DNA of 64,000 bases from Cryptomeria japonica (Eukaryota > Streptophyta > Pinopsida > Cupressales > Cupressaceae), in contig NC_081411.1 of assembly GCF_030272615.1 (NCBI RefSeq), positions 832,494,160 to 832,558,159 on the forward strand, written 5' to 3'. Below are positions 11,855 to 22,144 of this stretch, in pieces. The notes beneath the pieces are model-generated. The model saw only the letters and a program-made list of their open reading frames with translations, was not told where the DNA came from and made no database searches. How positions within the stretch are numbered: the stretch's first letter is position 1; each line of letters opens with the position of its first letter. The translations under genes were made by a program, and so were the position numbers.

Positions 11855-12330
11855 GTGGAATTTCTAGATATGGATGTAATCACTATCACACCCAAGAAAT
11901 GGACCCTATACTTTGATGAATCCTATACACAACATGGATCGAGTGCTGATATCCTGTTCATCACTCCAGAAGGGCCCACAATTCTGAGATCTTACAAACT
12001 ATTGTTTCCATGCACCAACAACATTGCTAAACACGAAGCCCTAGTAATAGGAATCAAAGTAGTTGTAGAATGGAGAATCACATAATTACATGTCTATGGG
12101 GATTCTTAATTATTTACTAATCAAATCAATGATGATTATCAGAGGAAAGATGATAAGATAATGCCTTACAAGAGAATGGTGGATGACTTCAAAAAGTACT
12201 TTGTGCACATCACCTTTGAGCAGATTCCAAGATTGGAAAATAGAGCTTCTAATGCAATGGCCACTATCGCCTCACTTCTACAAATTCTAGATAAACAAAA
12301 TCATTACGAATTCCTGGTGGAGTAATTGTT
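11855..12330 (+). pseudogene. Second (archaeal-type) RNase H domain of the Tat element
   Basis: The segment WTLYFDESYTQHGSSADILF, then NNIAKHEALVIGIKVV, then a Leu-x-Val-x-Gly-Asp-Ser core at about 12,087-12,108 has the order of acidic residues (D, E, D) of RVT_3-type RNase H. A further RNase H between the classical one and integrase is a published trait of Tat-lineage gypsy elements, and is my main reason for the lineage call. Stops at 12,083, 12,107 and 12,322 inactivate it. Confidence 0.7.
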
Positions 12331-12399
12331 TTCCCTAGCCTATGACAATTCCGCATCGTAAGTCATTTGTGCCCTGACCGGTTCTAATTCCCCTATATA

Positions 12400-13622
12400 C
12401 GGGAAGATATATGACTATCTCAAAAACAATACCCTCCCACCTAACCTATCTCACAACCAGAAATGAAGCTTCATCTGACAAGTTGCCCGCTATACCTTAA
12501 CCACTGACACACTTTACCACCGAGGTCTAGATGGTACACTTCTTCGATGCCTCGATCGTAATGAATCTGACTCCGCCTTACATGAGCTTCATGAAGGTAT
12601 TTGTGGTACACATTCAAGTGGTCCTACTCTCGCCAAGAAACTTTTGAGAATAGGATATTACTGGCTGACAATGGAAAGAGAGTCCTTTCAATTTTCTAGG
12701 AAATGTCCTAAATGCCAAATTCATGGAACCTCATACATTCACCACATCTTGGCCTTTTTGTCAATGGGGACTTGATCTGGTAGGAAATATTCATCCTTCC
12801 TCTTCAAATGAGCATAAGTTCATTATAACCACCACATAGTACTTCACCAAGTGGATCAAAGTAGTCCCAATGACTACTGTGTCTGGAAAGAAGATCTCAT
12901 CATTCATCCTCAACTATCTCATTTGCAGATATGACTTTCCTAGTTCCATCATCATAGATAATGGACGTCCTTTCAAGAATCAAGATGTGCAAGAGCTATG
13001 CAAATGATTCAAAATCCAACATCACATTTCCACACCATACTACCCACAAGGGAATGACCAAGAAGAAGGATCAAATAAAACAATCCTAAAAATCCTGAAG
13101 AAAACAATGAATGATGCTGGCAAGGATTGGCATGTACAACTCAATATGTCACTTTGGGCCTACAGAATGAATATCAGCACACCTATAGGGGCTACACCAT
13201 ATTCATTGGTGTATGGTTCAGAAGCAATTCTACCTATGGAGGTAGAAATCCCATCTCTCTGAGTATCTTTAAAGGGCCTCATACCAGATGAGGAATATTG
13301 AGTGAACAAGTTGCAGGAACTAGAGCTTCTTGATGAAAAATGATAATGTGCCTATGACCATCTCAAGGAATATCAACAAAGAATATGCAGAAGCTATAAT
13401 CACAAGGTCATCCCAAGGGCTTTCAAAATTGGTGATATAGTCTTAAAAGAAAATCCCAGAAATCAACAAGATCGAGAGAAGGGGAAGTTTGAGCCCAACT
13501 AATTGGGACCATTTGTCATCATATCAGCCTATGGATCAGGAGCATATCAGTTTTCAAATTTAGAAGGGGACGTTCTTGACAAACCAATGAATAATATCCA
13601 TGTAAATAAATTCTACACTTGA
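12400..13622 (+). pseudogene. gypsy integrase (degenerate)
   Basis: The zinc-binding H-H-C-C module is readable at about 12,577-12,725 (LHELHEGICGTHSSG ... RKCPKCQIHG). The catalytic core follows with frameshifts: IIIDNGRPFKNQD (second Asp, about 12,950-12,985) and QGNDQEEGSNKTILK (Glu, about 13,050). The C-terminal segment ends DKPMNNIHVNKFYT at about 13,620, followed by stops. The integrase would join element cDNA into chromosomal DNA. Stops and frameshifts make it inactive. Confidence 0.85.
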
Positions 13623-14640
13623 GTCGTCCAATGCACAGATCAAGCAAAATAGAAAAAAAAAAGTATAAAAAATTGTCATTGAGGTGTAAACCTGGAAAAT
13701 AGGCGCCTTGTGACACCAAAAAATTAAAAAAATCAGAAAAATACAAAAAAATGAAAAGCAAATAAAAAAGTGCAATAAAAACAAGTGGTGAAAACTTGGC
13801 AGCAAGTGCCAATTGTGAGAGAACGAATCCTCCATTTATCGATACTTGTATCTTTCATTCATCTAATCTAAGCCCATAGTCACCACCAAACACTTATACA
13901 TGCCATATCATTCTGGACATAATTAGCATAGTCATTGTCCTCGATAATCTAAATCATATCCCACCATGGCTTGGTGATTAGTGTAAATATCTATATCGAA
14001 GTAGTATCAACAACAAGGGGCAAAATCCTGACCTCACTAGGGGAGTTTCAACTTGAGGCTATTTGACATTAGACCAAACACGTAGCAAGATAACAAGGAT
14101 CATAACAACCAACAAATGACAAATGACAATGCAAGCGGACTAGATATCATGGAATTGAACAAAAGATCTATTTGCAAGAGGTTTTACTTGAAAAGAATAC
14201 ATTTCCAATAGCATGCATGCTTACTTATGGTTGTTAATTTTTTCTTATCATATCTCCTCAGGAAATCAGGGATGTCTCATGAATAGAGAAGCAAGGAGGG
14301 AATGTAATGTTTTCTTTGTCTGTTGTTTAGGAGTGAAGCCTTCTATAATGCAAATTTGTCTTACAATGTGATCAAGTAACATATCACTGAAGACATTTCC
14401 GATTTATATGGGACAAAGGTTAACTCTTGTGTGTTTTATGCAAGCAACACTCAGGTCATCTTGATTCAATTATACCTCGATGCTTGTTCTGTCTTGCAAT
14501 ATCAAAACCATGTGAGTTATGCTCAGGTCATTTTGGTTTAATTATACTGTGATGCTTGTATCAACTTTCAACAAATCAAGACCTGATGATGAAAACAAAG
14601 GAAGCACTGGCACTTTGATCAAAACAAATGGCAACATTAA
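13623..14640. other. Non-coding A/C-rich tract after pol
   Basis: No plausible gene. The first 150 bp are A-rich (many aaaaaa runs). The rest contains two imperfect copies of a tract with 'gctcaggtcatnttg' and 'atgcttgt' (about 14,450 and 14,520). It is element 3' spacer. Confidence 0.5.
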
Positions 14641-15043
14641 GAATGAGAATGCATATTAAGCTTGGCATTAGTTGCACATCATTATCATTTTAATCTTGCA
14701 TTAGGTTGCATATCATTTTAAATCTTGCATTATTATCATTGCAACATCATTATCATCTTAATCTTGCATTAGTATCATTTCAACATCATTATCATCTTAA
14801 TCTTGCATTAAGTTGCATATCTTTTCATGTTCATCTTGCATTAGTATCATATCATTTTAGGATCATTAATGTCATAACATGGTAATATTGCATTATATTG
14901 CATATCATTGTCATTTTCGCTTTACATTGGGTTGCATATAAATCATTAGGTGCATTCTCATTATCATATTAAGTTTGCATTATCATTATCATTTAGACCA
15001 TGTTAAAATATTGCATATAGTTACATTCATTGCATTAGTTACC
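14641..15043. repeat. Degenerate short repeats (TTGCATTA / CATCATTATCAT words)
   Basis: The words 'atcttgcatta', 'gttgcatatcat' and 'catcattatcat' recur more than a dozen times in about 400 bp, in no fixed period. They look like slippage-derived satellite material in the element spacer. Confidence 0.75.
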
Positions 15044-15223
15044 ATTATCATTACATTTCATACATCTCATTTTCAAGATACATCTTAAATTATCATTACA
15101 TTTTATACATCTAATTTTCAAGATACATCTCACATTATCATTACATATCATACATCTCATTTTCAAGATACATCTCACATTATCATTCCATTTCATACAT
15201 CTCATTTTTAAGATACATTCGCA
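15044..15223. repeat. 45-bp tandem repeat, four copies
   Basis: Units start 'attatcatt' at 15,044, 15,089, 15,134 and 15,179 and contain 'catctcattttcaagata'. Because 45 is divisible by 3, the minus strand gives a 15-residue repeating frame (CNDN..RCILKMRCM), which I take as an artefact of the repeat. Confidence 0.9.
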
Positions 15224-15880
15224 AATCAAAATCATATCATTGTCACCATGCATCCCATACATGAGCACCACCATATCAAGCATATGTAATATTATAGATT
15301 GGATTATCCAAAACACACAAAAGCACAAAACATGTTAGAAACATTTGCATAAATCATAAACATTTGCAATCATTAATCCAACCATCTGCATATCACCTTC
15401 CAAACATATAGTACATTACAATCATCATATAAAGCATATAAATCATCCACAACACACACATCATATCATCTACATCAACATCTGCGAGAATCATCTAGAT
15501 CAAAACAATATTATATAGCTCATCAAAATCAAAGTAGATGCAACCATAACATATCATCATATATATGTGTGACCACATGTTGATCAAAAGGAAAAACAAG
15601 GATATAAGTCATAAACATATCATCAGTGAAGTCATCAAATGACCAAAGTCCCTAGATATATATCAATAACAAACGTCCATCATATCACGTAGCATCAGTA
15701 TCAAGGCAAACAATACACATCAATAAGATCACCAAAACATCATAAGGGAACATCACTGAGTAACATATACATAAGATCAAAGTATAATAATGTATCATAT
15801 CAGGACATCATCAAAATACAAAGATATATGTACATCAAGGTGCAAATACAAAATCCATGATCATGATCATGACGTAGGAT
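15224..15880. other. A/T/C-rich spacer, no gene seen
   Basis: Short 'catatcat' and 'atcaaa' words are frequent. I see no ORF, terminal repeat or RNA gene. Confidence 0.5.
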
Positions 15881-18010
15881 CAACCTGACCACCTCCAAGA
15901 CCTAATGAATGTGAGCTCAAGCTACTCGCACCTATGTTACTACTAGGAGAATTCCTCCTAGGACCCACAACCCCCTCACTGCCCCTCTATCTCTGAGAAC
16001 CCCCGCATTGAGAACTGGAAGCATAGATAGGAGCACATCAGTTCGGTGGTACAAATTGAAAATATAGAGTCCTGTAATACTCCACCCACCCTGTCTGCTC
16101 AATAAGACTCCAGATGGTGTCCTCTGTGACACTCTATGCGGCTGCCTACTACAATGATTGCATTGTCTCCTCTTCCTGGCCATGTTTCTCTATCTCTGCA
16201 TCTCTCTCCACTCGAGCAGTATCCCACTCTAGAGACACTGCCACCACCTATCTTTGCAGTTGTGCAACCTGTGCCTGGGCCTATGTAAGAAAATCTTGTA
16301 CCTTATGCAAAAAGGACTCTAATGCTGCTATCTATTCCTGCTGCTGATGAGGAGGCACTCTAATATGAAAACCTTATAGCTACAAAGGTTGTGAATCCTA
16401 CATACCAACCTATTGAGGGGAAAGAGGGGGCATATCAATCCTCCTTTTTCAGGGCAATGGCTACACATCCTACTCCTTCGACTCTTCCTCCACTGCTACA
16501 CCCGCCAATCAAAGCAAAACTACTCCTCCACCAACCTCCTCAGACTCTGTACCCTCATCAAAAGAATCACCACTCTCCTCCTCCTCAACCCCCATGACAA
16601 CAACATCCTTCGCCTCCAATGATCCTCCCCACCCAACCTGATCCATCCTCCATCCTCCTCCACTACCCCTCACCACTTCTCCTCTACCCCTCACCACTCC
16701 TCCCTCATCTCCTTCGCCTACCCCGCCACCACCTCATCCTCAACCATGTCCAACCACACCACCCACAACAATCCTACCATCCCTCCTACCTCTACCCCTC
16801 CTCCCACCCTGATGACCTCCGCCTTGATCATCATCATCGACCTCCTCCAGTGCAGGAATCAAATATCTTGGCTCTATCAATCGAGGGAACCTGTGTGTCA
16901 GAAAGTATTGCGTATACTCCATAGTCATCCCTACATCTGCTATATCCTCAAACATGCTCCATACACAAAAAGGCAAAGAATAGAACTCAGCCCAGGTTGT
17001 CACAAAATCCAATGTGGCCCCCCAATCTATCCTCTCCTTTTGTACCCAAGCATACACACTCATCCCCTGTGGCATCGGTTGCACACGCCAAAGCTATCAG
17101 TAAAACTGAGGAAGAATAATCTGCTCTATCACATATGGGGTGCGACCCAAAAGAAATCTACTCATAAATAAATGTGGCACCTCAAAAACATCCTCTAGCC
17201 ATGGCTCACACAATAAATAGGGCCTGCACACCATTGTATCCATATCATATAGGGCCCGCCTTCAATACTCTAACTTCCTGAGGATTGACTGGGAAGCAAC
17301 CTGGCTTTACATCATCACAAAAGGTGCCCCTTTTGGTCTGAACCTCTGCCCAAGAGGACGGGCCATGACTATGTGCTGCCATGCCCAAATCTACAGTAGA
17401 GTGCATCTGGAAGATAGACTGGCCGCATCATCATAAACCACCTAATGAAGCTCATGATATAAATGGGCAAGCAAACAAATACCCCACTCATATTGTGTGC
17501 ATTCTTGCACCATCTGTTGGAGCACTCGACCCCATCCAACTGATAAACCATGTGACCTCTTGTTCGGAATTAGGAAGCTGTCAATCAAACCTACCAAAAT
17601 TGAAGGGAGTGAGGCATAACTGTCTACCATGTCTTGCCATGCCACTAAGCAACCTTCAATATGGGGATCGAAAAACACCTCCTATAGAGCATCGGTCCCA
17701 CTGACCTCCTCCACATCATACTCCACAAGCTCACCTATAATCACAATCCACATAATCTGATAAACATTGTCCAACATCACTGTGATATCACCCGTCGGTA
17801 AGTGGAAGGTATTATGCTTGCTATGCCATCTCTCCACCAGCACGGTGAGTAGTGCCCTATTCTTTTGATAGGGCGGTATGTGTAACATGTCGATGAGATC
17901 TTAAGCCTCTATGAATGCCAAATCATCAACACTCAATCGATCTCGCATCACAAAAGTCTTTGGGAATTTATCCTGAAGCATGAGCACTCCTCGATGGACC
18001 TATATCAATA
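15880..18010 (-). pseudogene. Antisense accessory ORF resembling plant mobile domain (PMD) protein, degenerate
   Basis: Read on the minus strand from about 18,010: RGVLMLQDKFPKTFV, then MLHIPPYQKNRALLTVLVER, THE-like block NTFHLPTGDITVMLDNVYQI, and GELVEYDVEEVSGTDA. The ERW...NTFHLP-GDIT-LD-VYQI pattern is that of the PMD (aminotransferase-like mobile domain) family. The main frame continues through LVAWQDMVDSYASLP and GRVLQQMVQECTQYE, shifts near 17,440, and returns at 17,084 with VQPMPQGMSVYAWVQ and IDWGATLDFVTTWAEFY. An acidic then Gly/Arg-rich segment (16,500-16,880), a possible coiled coil (about 16,180-16,350) and a Ser-rich end follow. Single stops occur at about 17,682 and 17,442. It lies antisense between pol and the 3' LTR, as accessory genes do in some Tat elements (Grande). 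Confidence 0.7.
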
Positions 18011-18239
18011 CATGGATATCATCCTATCAAAAAAATCTATTCTACACAATCTGACAATCAACAAACAAGTGATGACAGTCACACAATCAACCAACATCTG
18101 TTAAATAAGGTATCCAATCAATCAATCACACCTCATATCGACATTTGAACAACACGCTTTATATCAAGACTCATATTGAAAATCAAATACCATTTTAAAA
18201 TGACCAAGTTCCTTATCAACAATCAATCTAAAAAACATA
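18011..18239. other. Upstream region of the antisense ORF, no gene seen
   Basis: A/C-rich sequence with 'caatcaatc' words. Any promoter for the antisense ORF would have to lie here or further right; no clear TATA box is visible on the minus strand. Confidence 0.4.
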
Positions 18240-18640
18240 TCAATCAAGTTTCAATCAATCTAGAAACATATCGAAATCAAGCATCGTAATGCAATCAGGA
18301 CCCATATTGACAATCAGGACCCATATCAAATCAGGACCCATATCGAATCAGGACTCATGTTGAAATTAGACCCATATTGAACAACAATTGATTCATATCG
18401 AATCAAGACCCATATCAAAATCGAACCCATATTAAAATTAGACCCATTACAAAAAATTGACCCATTAGAACAAGTTGACCCATAACAAAAAAATTGACCC
18501 ATAATGAAAAATGACTCATAATGAAAGCAAGACCCATATCGTGAATAGACTCATAACGACTTTGAACCATATCGAATTTGACCCAAATTGATCCCAACCC
18601 AAATTCAAATTGACACAACATACTCATAATGAAAAACATC
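18240..18640. repeat. Degenerate GACCCATAT repeats
   Basis: The words 'gacccatat', 'gacccataa' and 'gactcat' recur about every 15-25 bp roughly twenty times, joined by 'cgaatca' or 'tgaaatt'. The period is irregular. The tract separates the antisense ORF from the atgcgcta-type tract. Confidence 0.8.
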
Positions 18641-18769
18641 AATTACCGACCAAAATCAACACATTCGATTCAAAATGACACTTTGATAGGGTTTAAAACT
18701 TCATAACAAATTTAAAAATCAAAATTACACATGTCAGAAATAATCCAAAAATAAAAAATTTACTCACTA

Positions 18770-18904
18770 TGTCATATGCGCTAAAACAATCATCAAATGT
18801 GCAATTTCATATGCGTTATTTAATCTATCATATGCATTATTTAATCTATCGTATGTGCTAAAAAACACATTATATGTGCCAGACTATTTATTGTATGTGC
18901 TATA
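18770..18904. repeat. ATGCGCTA-type short repeats, left part
   Basis: The words 'catatgcg', 'atgtgcta' and 'atgcattatt' alternate. The same words continue at 27,463, showing that the tract was one piece before the copia LTR inserted at ctata (18,900-18,904). Confidence 0.75.
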
Positions 18905-19243
18905 TGTTGGCATTTTGGAATCAAGTTGTCATTGATGTCAACCGACATGATGAATATTCACATGAGTGTGAGAAGAAAGAATGAAGGCCTACCGGTAAGG
19001 TACAAACCAGTCTGAAGATTGGTTGCTTGTTTATGATTAAGAGGCAGAATGTGAAAGTTGTCACAAACCATTGGAGGTGAAGATGTGTTACCGGTATAGT
19101 GTGTTCTATGGGTTAGCAGAAGAAGAAAGTTCTATTGGAAAAGGAATGTACTGGTATGAGTTTGCTAGACCGACTGCATGTTGGTGGGCCACATCTTGAT
19201 CATTGTGATGCCATGTGGAGTAAAGGTGGCAAACATGCTGTGG

Positions 19244-20405
19244 TCAGTGATGCCCCAATCGGTAGGGTTGTTGAAACAAATAATCGCCATTAATGAAACA
19301 ACCACAAATCATGAGTTTGTATCTAACTATTGCGGCTCGAGGAAGAAACAATGATAGAGGAATATCAAGTATCTCACCTTCAGGCGCCTCATAGAGGTTT
19401 TCACCTTTAGGTTCATCCTTTATTTTCTCTTTTTTAGAGTTTGACATCGCCACAATGTGGTTTTCGCCATCAGATCTTTTATTCTTATTTTTCTTTTTTT
19501 TGCGACTAAGATACTTGATATCCGCTTCAGTCATGTTTTCATTCTATTCACTAGTGGAAGAATACATGGGTTCAACTGCATTGAGATAGTAGGCTAGTGT
19601 ATAGTCATTGGAAAAAGTAGGTACATTCAAGGGTTGGTTATAAAGGGTGCAATCAATCAGTTTTGGATGCATTAAGGGTAAGGTTGGAACAGGCTCAAGG
19701 GAGTTCACGATACTATCATCATTGTTTCGGACCAACCAGTCGAGTTCTAGAAGACTACCTTGCGTATGTGTCTCGAGACCAGGAAGAGTTACGACATGAT
19801 TATCATCATTCATGTTAGTATGTATTGGACTTAATTCAACCGACCTACTTCTAGCATTGTCACCTACTTCAGATGGAGCTACATACCGTGGTATAACAGT
19901 AGACAGTATTTCATCATTCATGACAGAGTAGTCATAATGCGTTGTTGAATAGTTGTTGTCATAGATAGAGCTCCTGTCTGAGTCATCAGAGTCATAGGAT
20001 GAAGTTGCTGACTCATTTTCAAGTGGTTTAGTGAAGGCATATATAGTATCAACACCCACATCCTTGATGTTGCAAGTTCCTTTGTGATTTGGTTCATTGA
20101 TTGCTTGCATTTGACACACTTGTGGACATGACTTTGATGGTTCTGTTAATCCCTGTCGTCTGTTACATTCAGCTTCTTCTGGACTGATGACTAGTTCTCT
20201 TGCTCTAGCTTCTAGTTCTTCTTGTGTGGTTCTATACTTGATTTGTCTTGTCTCATTAGGAGGATTGGTAGGTGAAGGACTTGCTTGTGTCCTTTCTTTC
20301 TTCAGCTGTCGGTCATAGTCTTCTTGTCGTTTTAATCTGATTTCTTCTATTTCCTTTTGCATTCTTAGGCATATCAACTCTTGTTCATCATCTGCGATAT
20401 CCCTA
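19244..20405 (-). pseudogene. Acidic linker between G-patch segment and RT
   Basis: It continues in frame from the G-patch ORF after a stop at 20,406-20,408. The first part is a charged helix (ICLRMQKEIEEIRLKRQEDY), then an acidic/Ser/Tyr-rich region with DTIYAFT and SSYDSDDSDRSS, then a stop near 19,542 and KKKKNKNKRSDGENHIVAM with LYEAPEGEILDIP. The order DTI(H/Y)A - NGENH - EAPEG matches the plus copy at 5.5-6.05 kb. After about 19,360 homology to that copy stops, so the last ~35 residues are not element pol. Confidence 0.65.
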
Positions 20406-20407
20406 AG

Positions 20408-21223
20408 TTATTCAAGCGTTTCTATAGTAGATGTATCTGAGATGTGATCTGGACCCCATTCATACTCATTTGAATCAGTTTCTGAGTCATCTACTTGTTG
20501 TCTGCCAGTATATGTGACCAGAATATTCAGTAGTGCAAACAATTCTCTAATTCTATATATTTCATCTCTCATATCCTCTGGGGTGTCTACTTCATGTGGT
20601 ATCATAGCTGATATAACTAGAACTTGATTACCATCTGTTTCCTCTCCCTGGGTGGGCAATTCTTTTTGTTCACCATCACATTCCTCCTGAGTTTTTTGAG
20701 TATCAATTTCTTGTGTTGTTAAAGGTAGTACCTTTTTCTTCCATTTACATTGATGGTGAGATGTGTGCTTCTGATTTGATGACTTTCTTGGATCATATCC
20801 CAGTCCAGCTTTATCATTGGTCAACTTAGTTTGTAACTGAATAGGTTCAACAATACCTTTTTGACATTTTCCAAGAGGACCAATACCTGAATATCCCATG
20901 CGTTGAAGCATCTTATAGCCTGGACCATATTGTGTCAGAGAAATCTCACAATATTGTATTTCTTTATTTGCACTGTCTTCTTTGAAAAGTGACTTGAGAA
21001 CATCATCCTCTTCTATTTCACTTGCAAGAGAAGTAGAGGACTGTATAAAGACACCATCATAAATGAATTTTGGAGTTGAAGTTTGTGGCTTCATATCCTC
21101 TGATGGTTTTCCCGACTGTCTTAGTGATGGAGGAAGAGACATTAGTGAGAGTATAGGCTCTACCTTGTAACCATCCATGCCAGTGTTTGTGATTCTCAGT
21201 TTCTTTTCCAAATCTTTCAGCAA
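20408..21223 (-). CDS. G-patch-containing pol segment (271 codons)
   Basis: An open frame, in phase with the protease upstream and separated from it by a stop at 21,224-21,226. After KKLRITNTGMDGYKVEPI, a linker leads to ISLTQYGPGYKMLQRMGYSG and IGPLGKCQKGIVEPIQLQ, then AGLGYD at about 20,790-20,960. Glycine positions and the leading aromatic/hydrophobic residues fit the G-patch family. The rest is acidic and of low complexity. The same segment follows protease in the plus-strand relative. G-patches are also known at the protease C-terminus of some betaretroviruses, so an RNA-binding or protease-linked role is plausible but unproven. It is probably part of a polyprotein, not a free gene. Confidence 0.65.
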   Translation of the reverse strand: MLKDLEKKLRITNTGMDGYKVEPILSLMSLPPSLRQSGKPSEDMKPQTSTPKFIYDGVFIQSSTSLASEIEEDDVLKSLFKEDSANKEIQYCEISLTQYGPGYKMLQRMGYSGIGPLGKCQKGIVEPIQLQTKLTNDKAGLGYDPRKSSNQKHTSHHQCKWKKKVLPLTTQEIDTQKTQEECDGEQKELPTQGEETDGNQVLVISAMIPHEVDTPEDMRDEIYRIRELFALLNILVTYTGRQQVDDSETDSNEYEWGPDHISDTSTIETLE

Positions 21224-21226
21224 AGA

Positions 21227-22144
21227 TTATGAACTTTTAGCTACATAAGTTGCTCTATTATTAGGAACAAAAGAATCAGTACCCTGTGTTAATTCATTGT
21301 AGGTATAGCTTGTATCGGCTGGAATACTGACTTCTATTCCATTATAGGGAAATTTCAGGCATTGATGATACGTAGATGGTACTACTTTCATTTCATGAAT
21401 CCATGGTCTACCCAGTAAGATGTTGTATGAAAGATGAAGGTCCAGGACTTGAAAAATGACATCTCTTTCCACAGGTCCTACTCTGATTGGTAATGATACT
21501 AATCCCTTAGAAGTTCTTTCCTCTTCATCATAAGCCTTGATTGTTATCTTCTTTGTTGGATCAATGACATTCTCAGAAAATCCCAGCTGTGTTAATAGAC
21601 TGTAGGTACAAATATTCAACCCAGTGTCTCCATCTATCAAAACACGTTTAACGCGGTGTTTATGGATCATGGCTTCAATGTGCAATGGTTGGTTATGTGG
21701 GTGACTCAGTGAATTATCATCTTCTTTAGAGAATGTGAGATAATGAGGTGAAGTCAGGTGACCTACCATAGATTGAAACTGATCTACGACCAAATCTTTA
21801 GGGACACTGGTGGTAAGTAGAGCCTTGTCCAGGACCTCTTTATGAGTAGAAGAGATCTTAAGAAGTTCTAGAATGGAGATTTGAGCATTGGTTCTCTTCA
21901 ATTGTTCAACAATACTATAACCAGGAGAAGACGATGAAGCTGGTTGTTTTGATTTAGCCATGATTGTGTCTGTTTGTCTATTTGGCAGTTTTGTTTGATC
22001 AAAAGTTGGGGGACTAGGTCTTGGGAGAGAAATCTTCCTTTGAGCGCGAGTCATAGCATTAGCAGCTTGTGCTTGACTTTGATGATCCTCGACTATAATC
22101 ACATTGCAATATTCAGGTTGAACAGATTCAATCATGTTGATCAC
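21227..22144 (-). CDS. Retropepsin-like aspartic protease segment (305 codons)
   Basis: The ORF contains SILELLKISSTHKEVLDKAL, DQFQSMVGHLTSPHY, then the protease core VKRVLIDGDTGLNICTYSLL (catalytic Asp-Thr-Gly within IDGDTG). A strand-rich region with TIKAYDEEERTSKGLVSLPI and the terminal LSYNILLGRPWIHEMKVVPS follow; LLGRPW is the family's C-terminal landmark. It would mature the Gag-Pol polyprotein in the virus-like particle. It reads in the same frame as gag C-terminus and the G-patch segment, bounded only by single stops, so it was one polyprotein. This copy keeps the catalytic motif that is altered in the plus-strand relative at 4.15 kb. Confidence 0.85.
   Translation of the reverse strand: MINMIESVQPEYCNVIIVEDHQSQAQAANAMTRAQRKISLPRPSPPTFDQTKLPNRQTDTIMAKSKQPASSSSPGYSIVEQLKRTNAQISILELLKISSTHKEVLDKALLTTSVPKDLVVDQFQSMVGHLTSPHYLTFSKEDDNSLSHPHNQPLHIEAMIHKHRVKRVLIDGDTGLNICTYSLLTQLGFSENVIDPTKKITIKAYDEEERTSKGLVSLPIRVGPVERDVIFQVLDLHLSYNILLGRPWIHEMKVVPSTYHQCLKFPYNGIEVSIPADTSYTYNELTQGTDSFVPNNRATYVAKSS

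Noticed and set aside
15044-15223. Regular repeats considered as a CRISPR array
   Set aside because: Units are contiguous with no unique spacers, in a plant nuclear context.
16391-17704. Several plus-strand Pro/Ser/His-rich ORFs
   Set aside because: They are the complementary frames of the Gly/Asp-rich and PMD-coding minus strand; composition follows the CCTCC-rich sequence.
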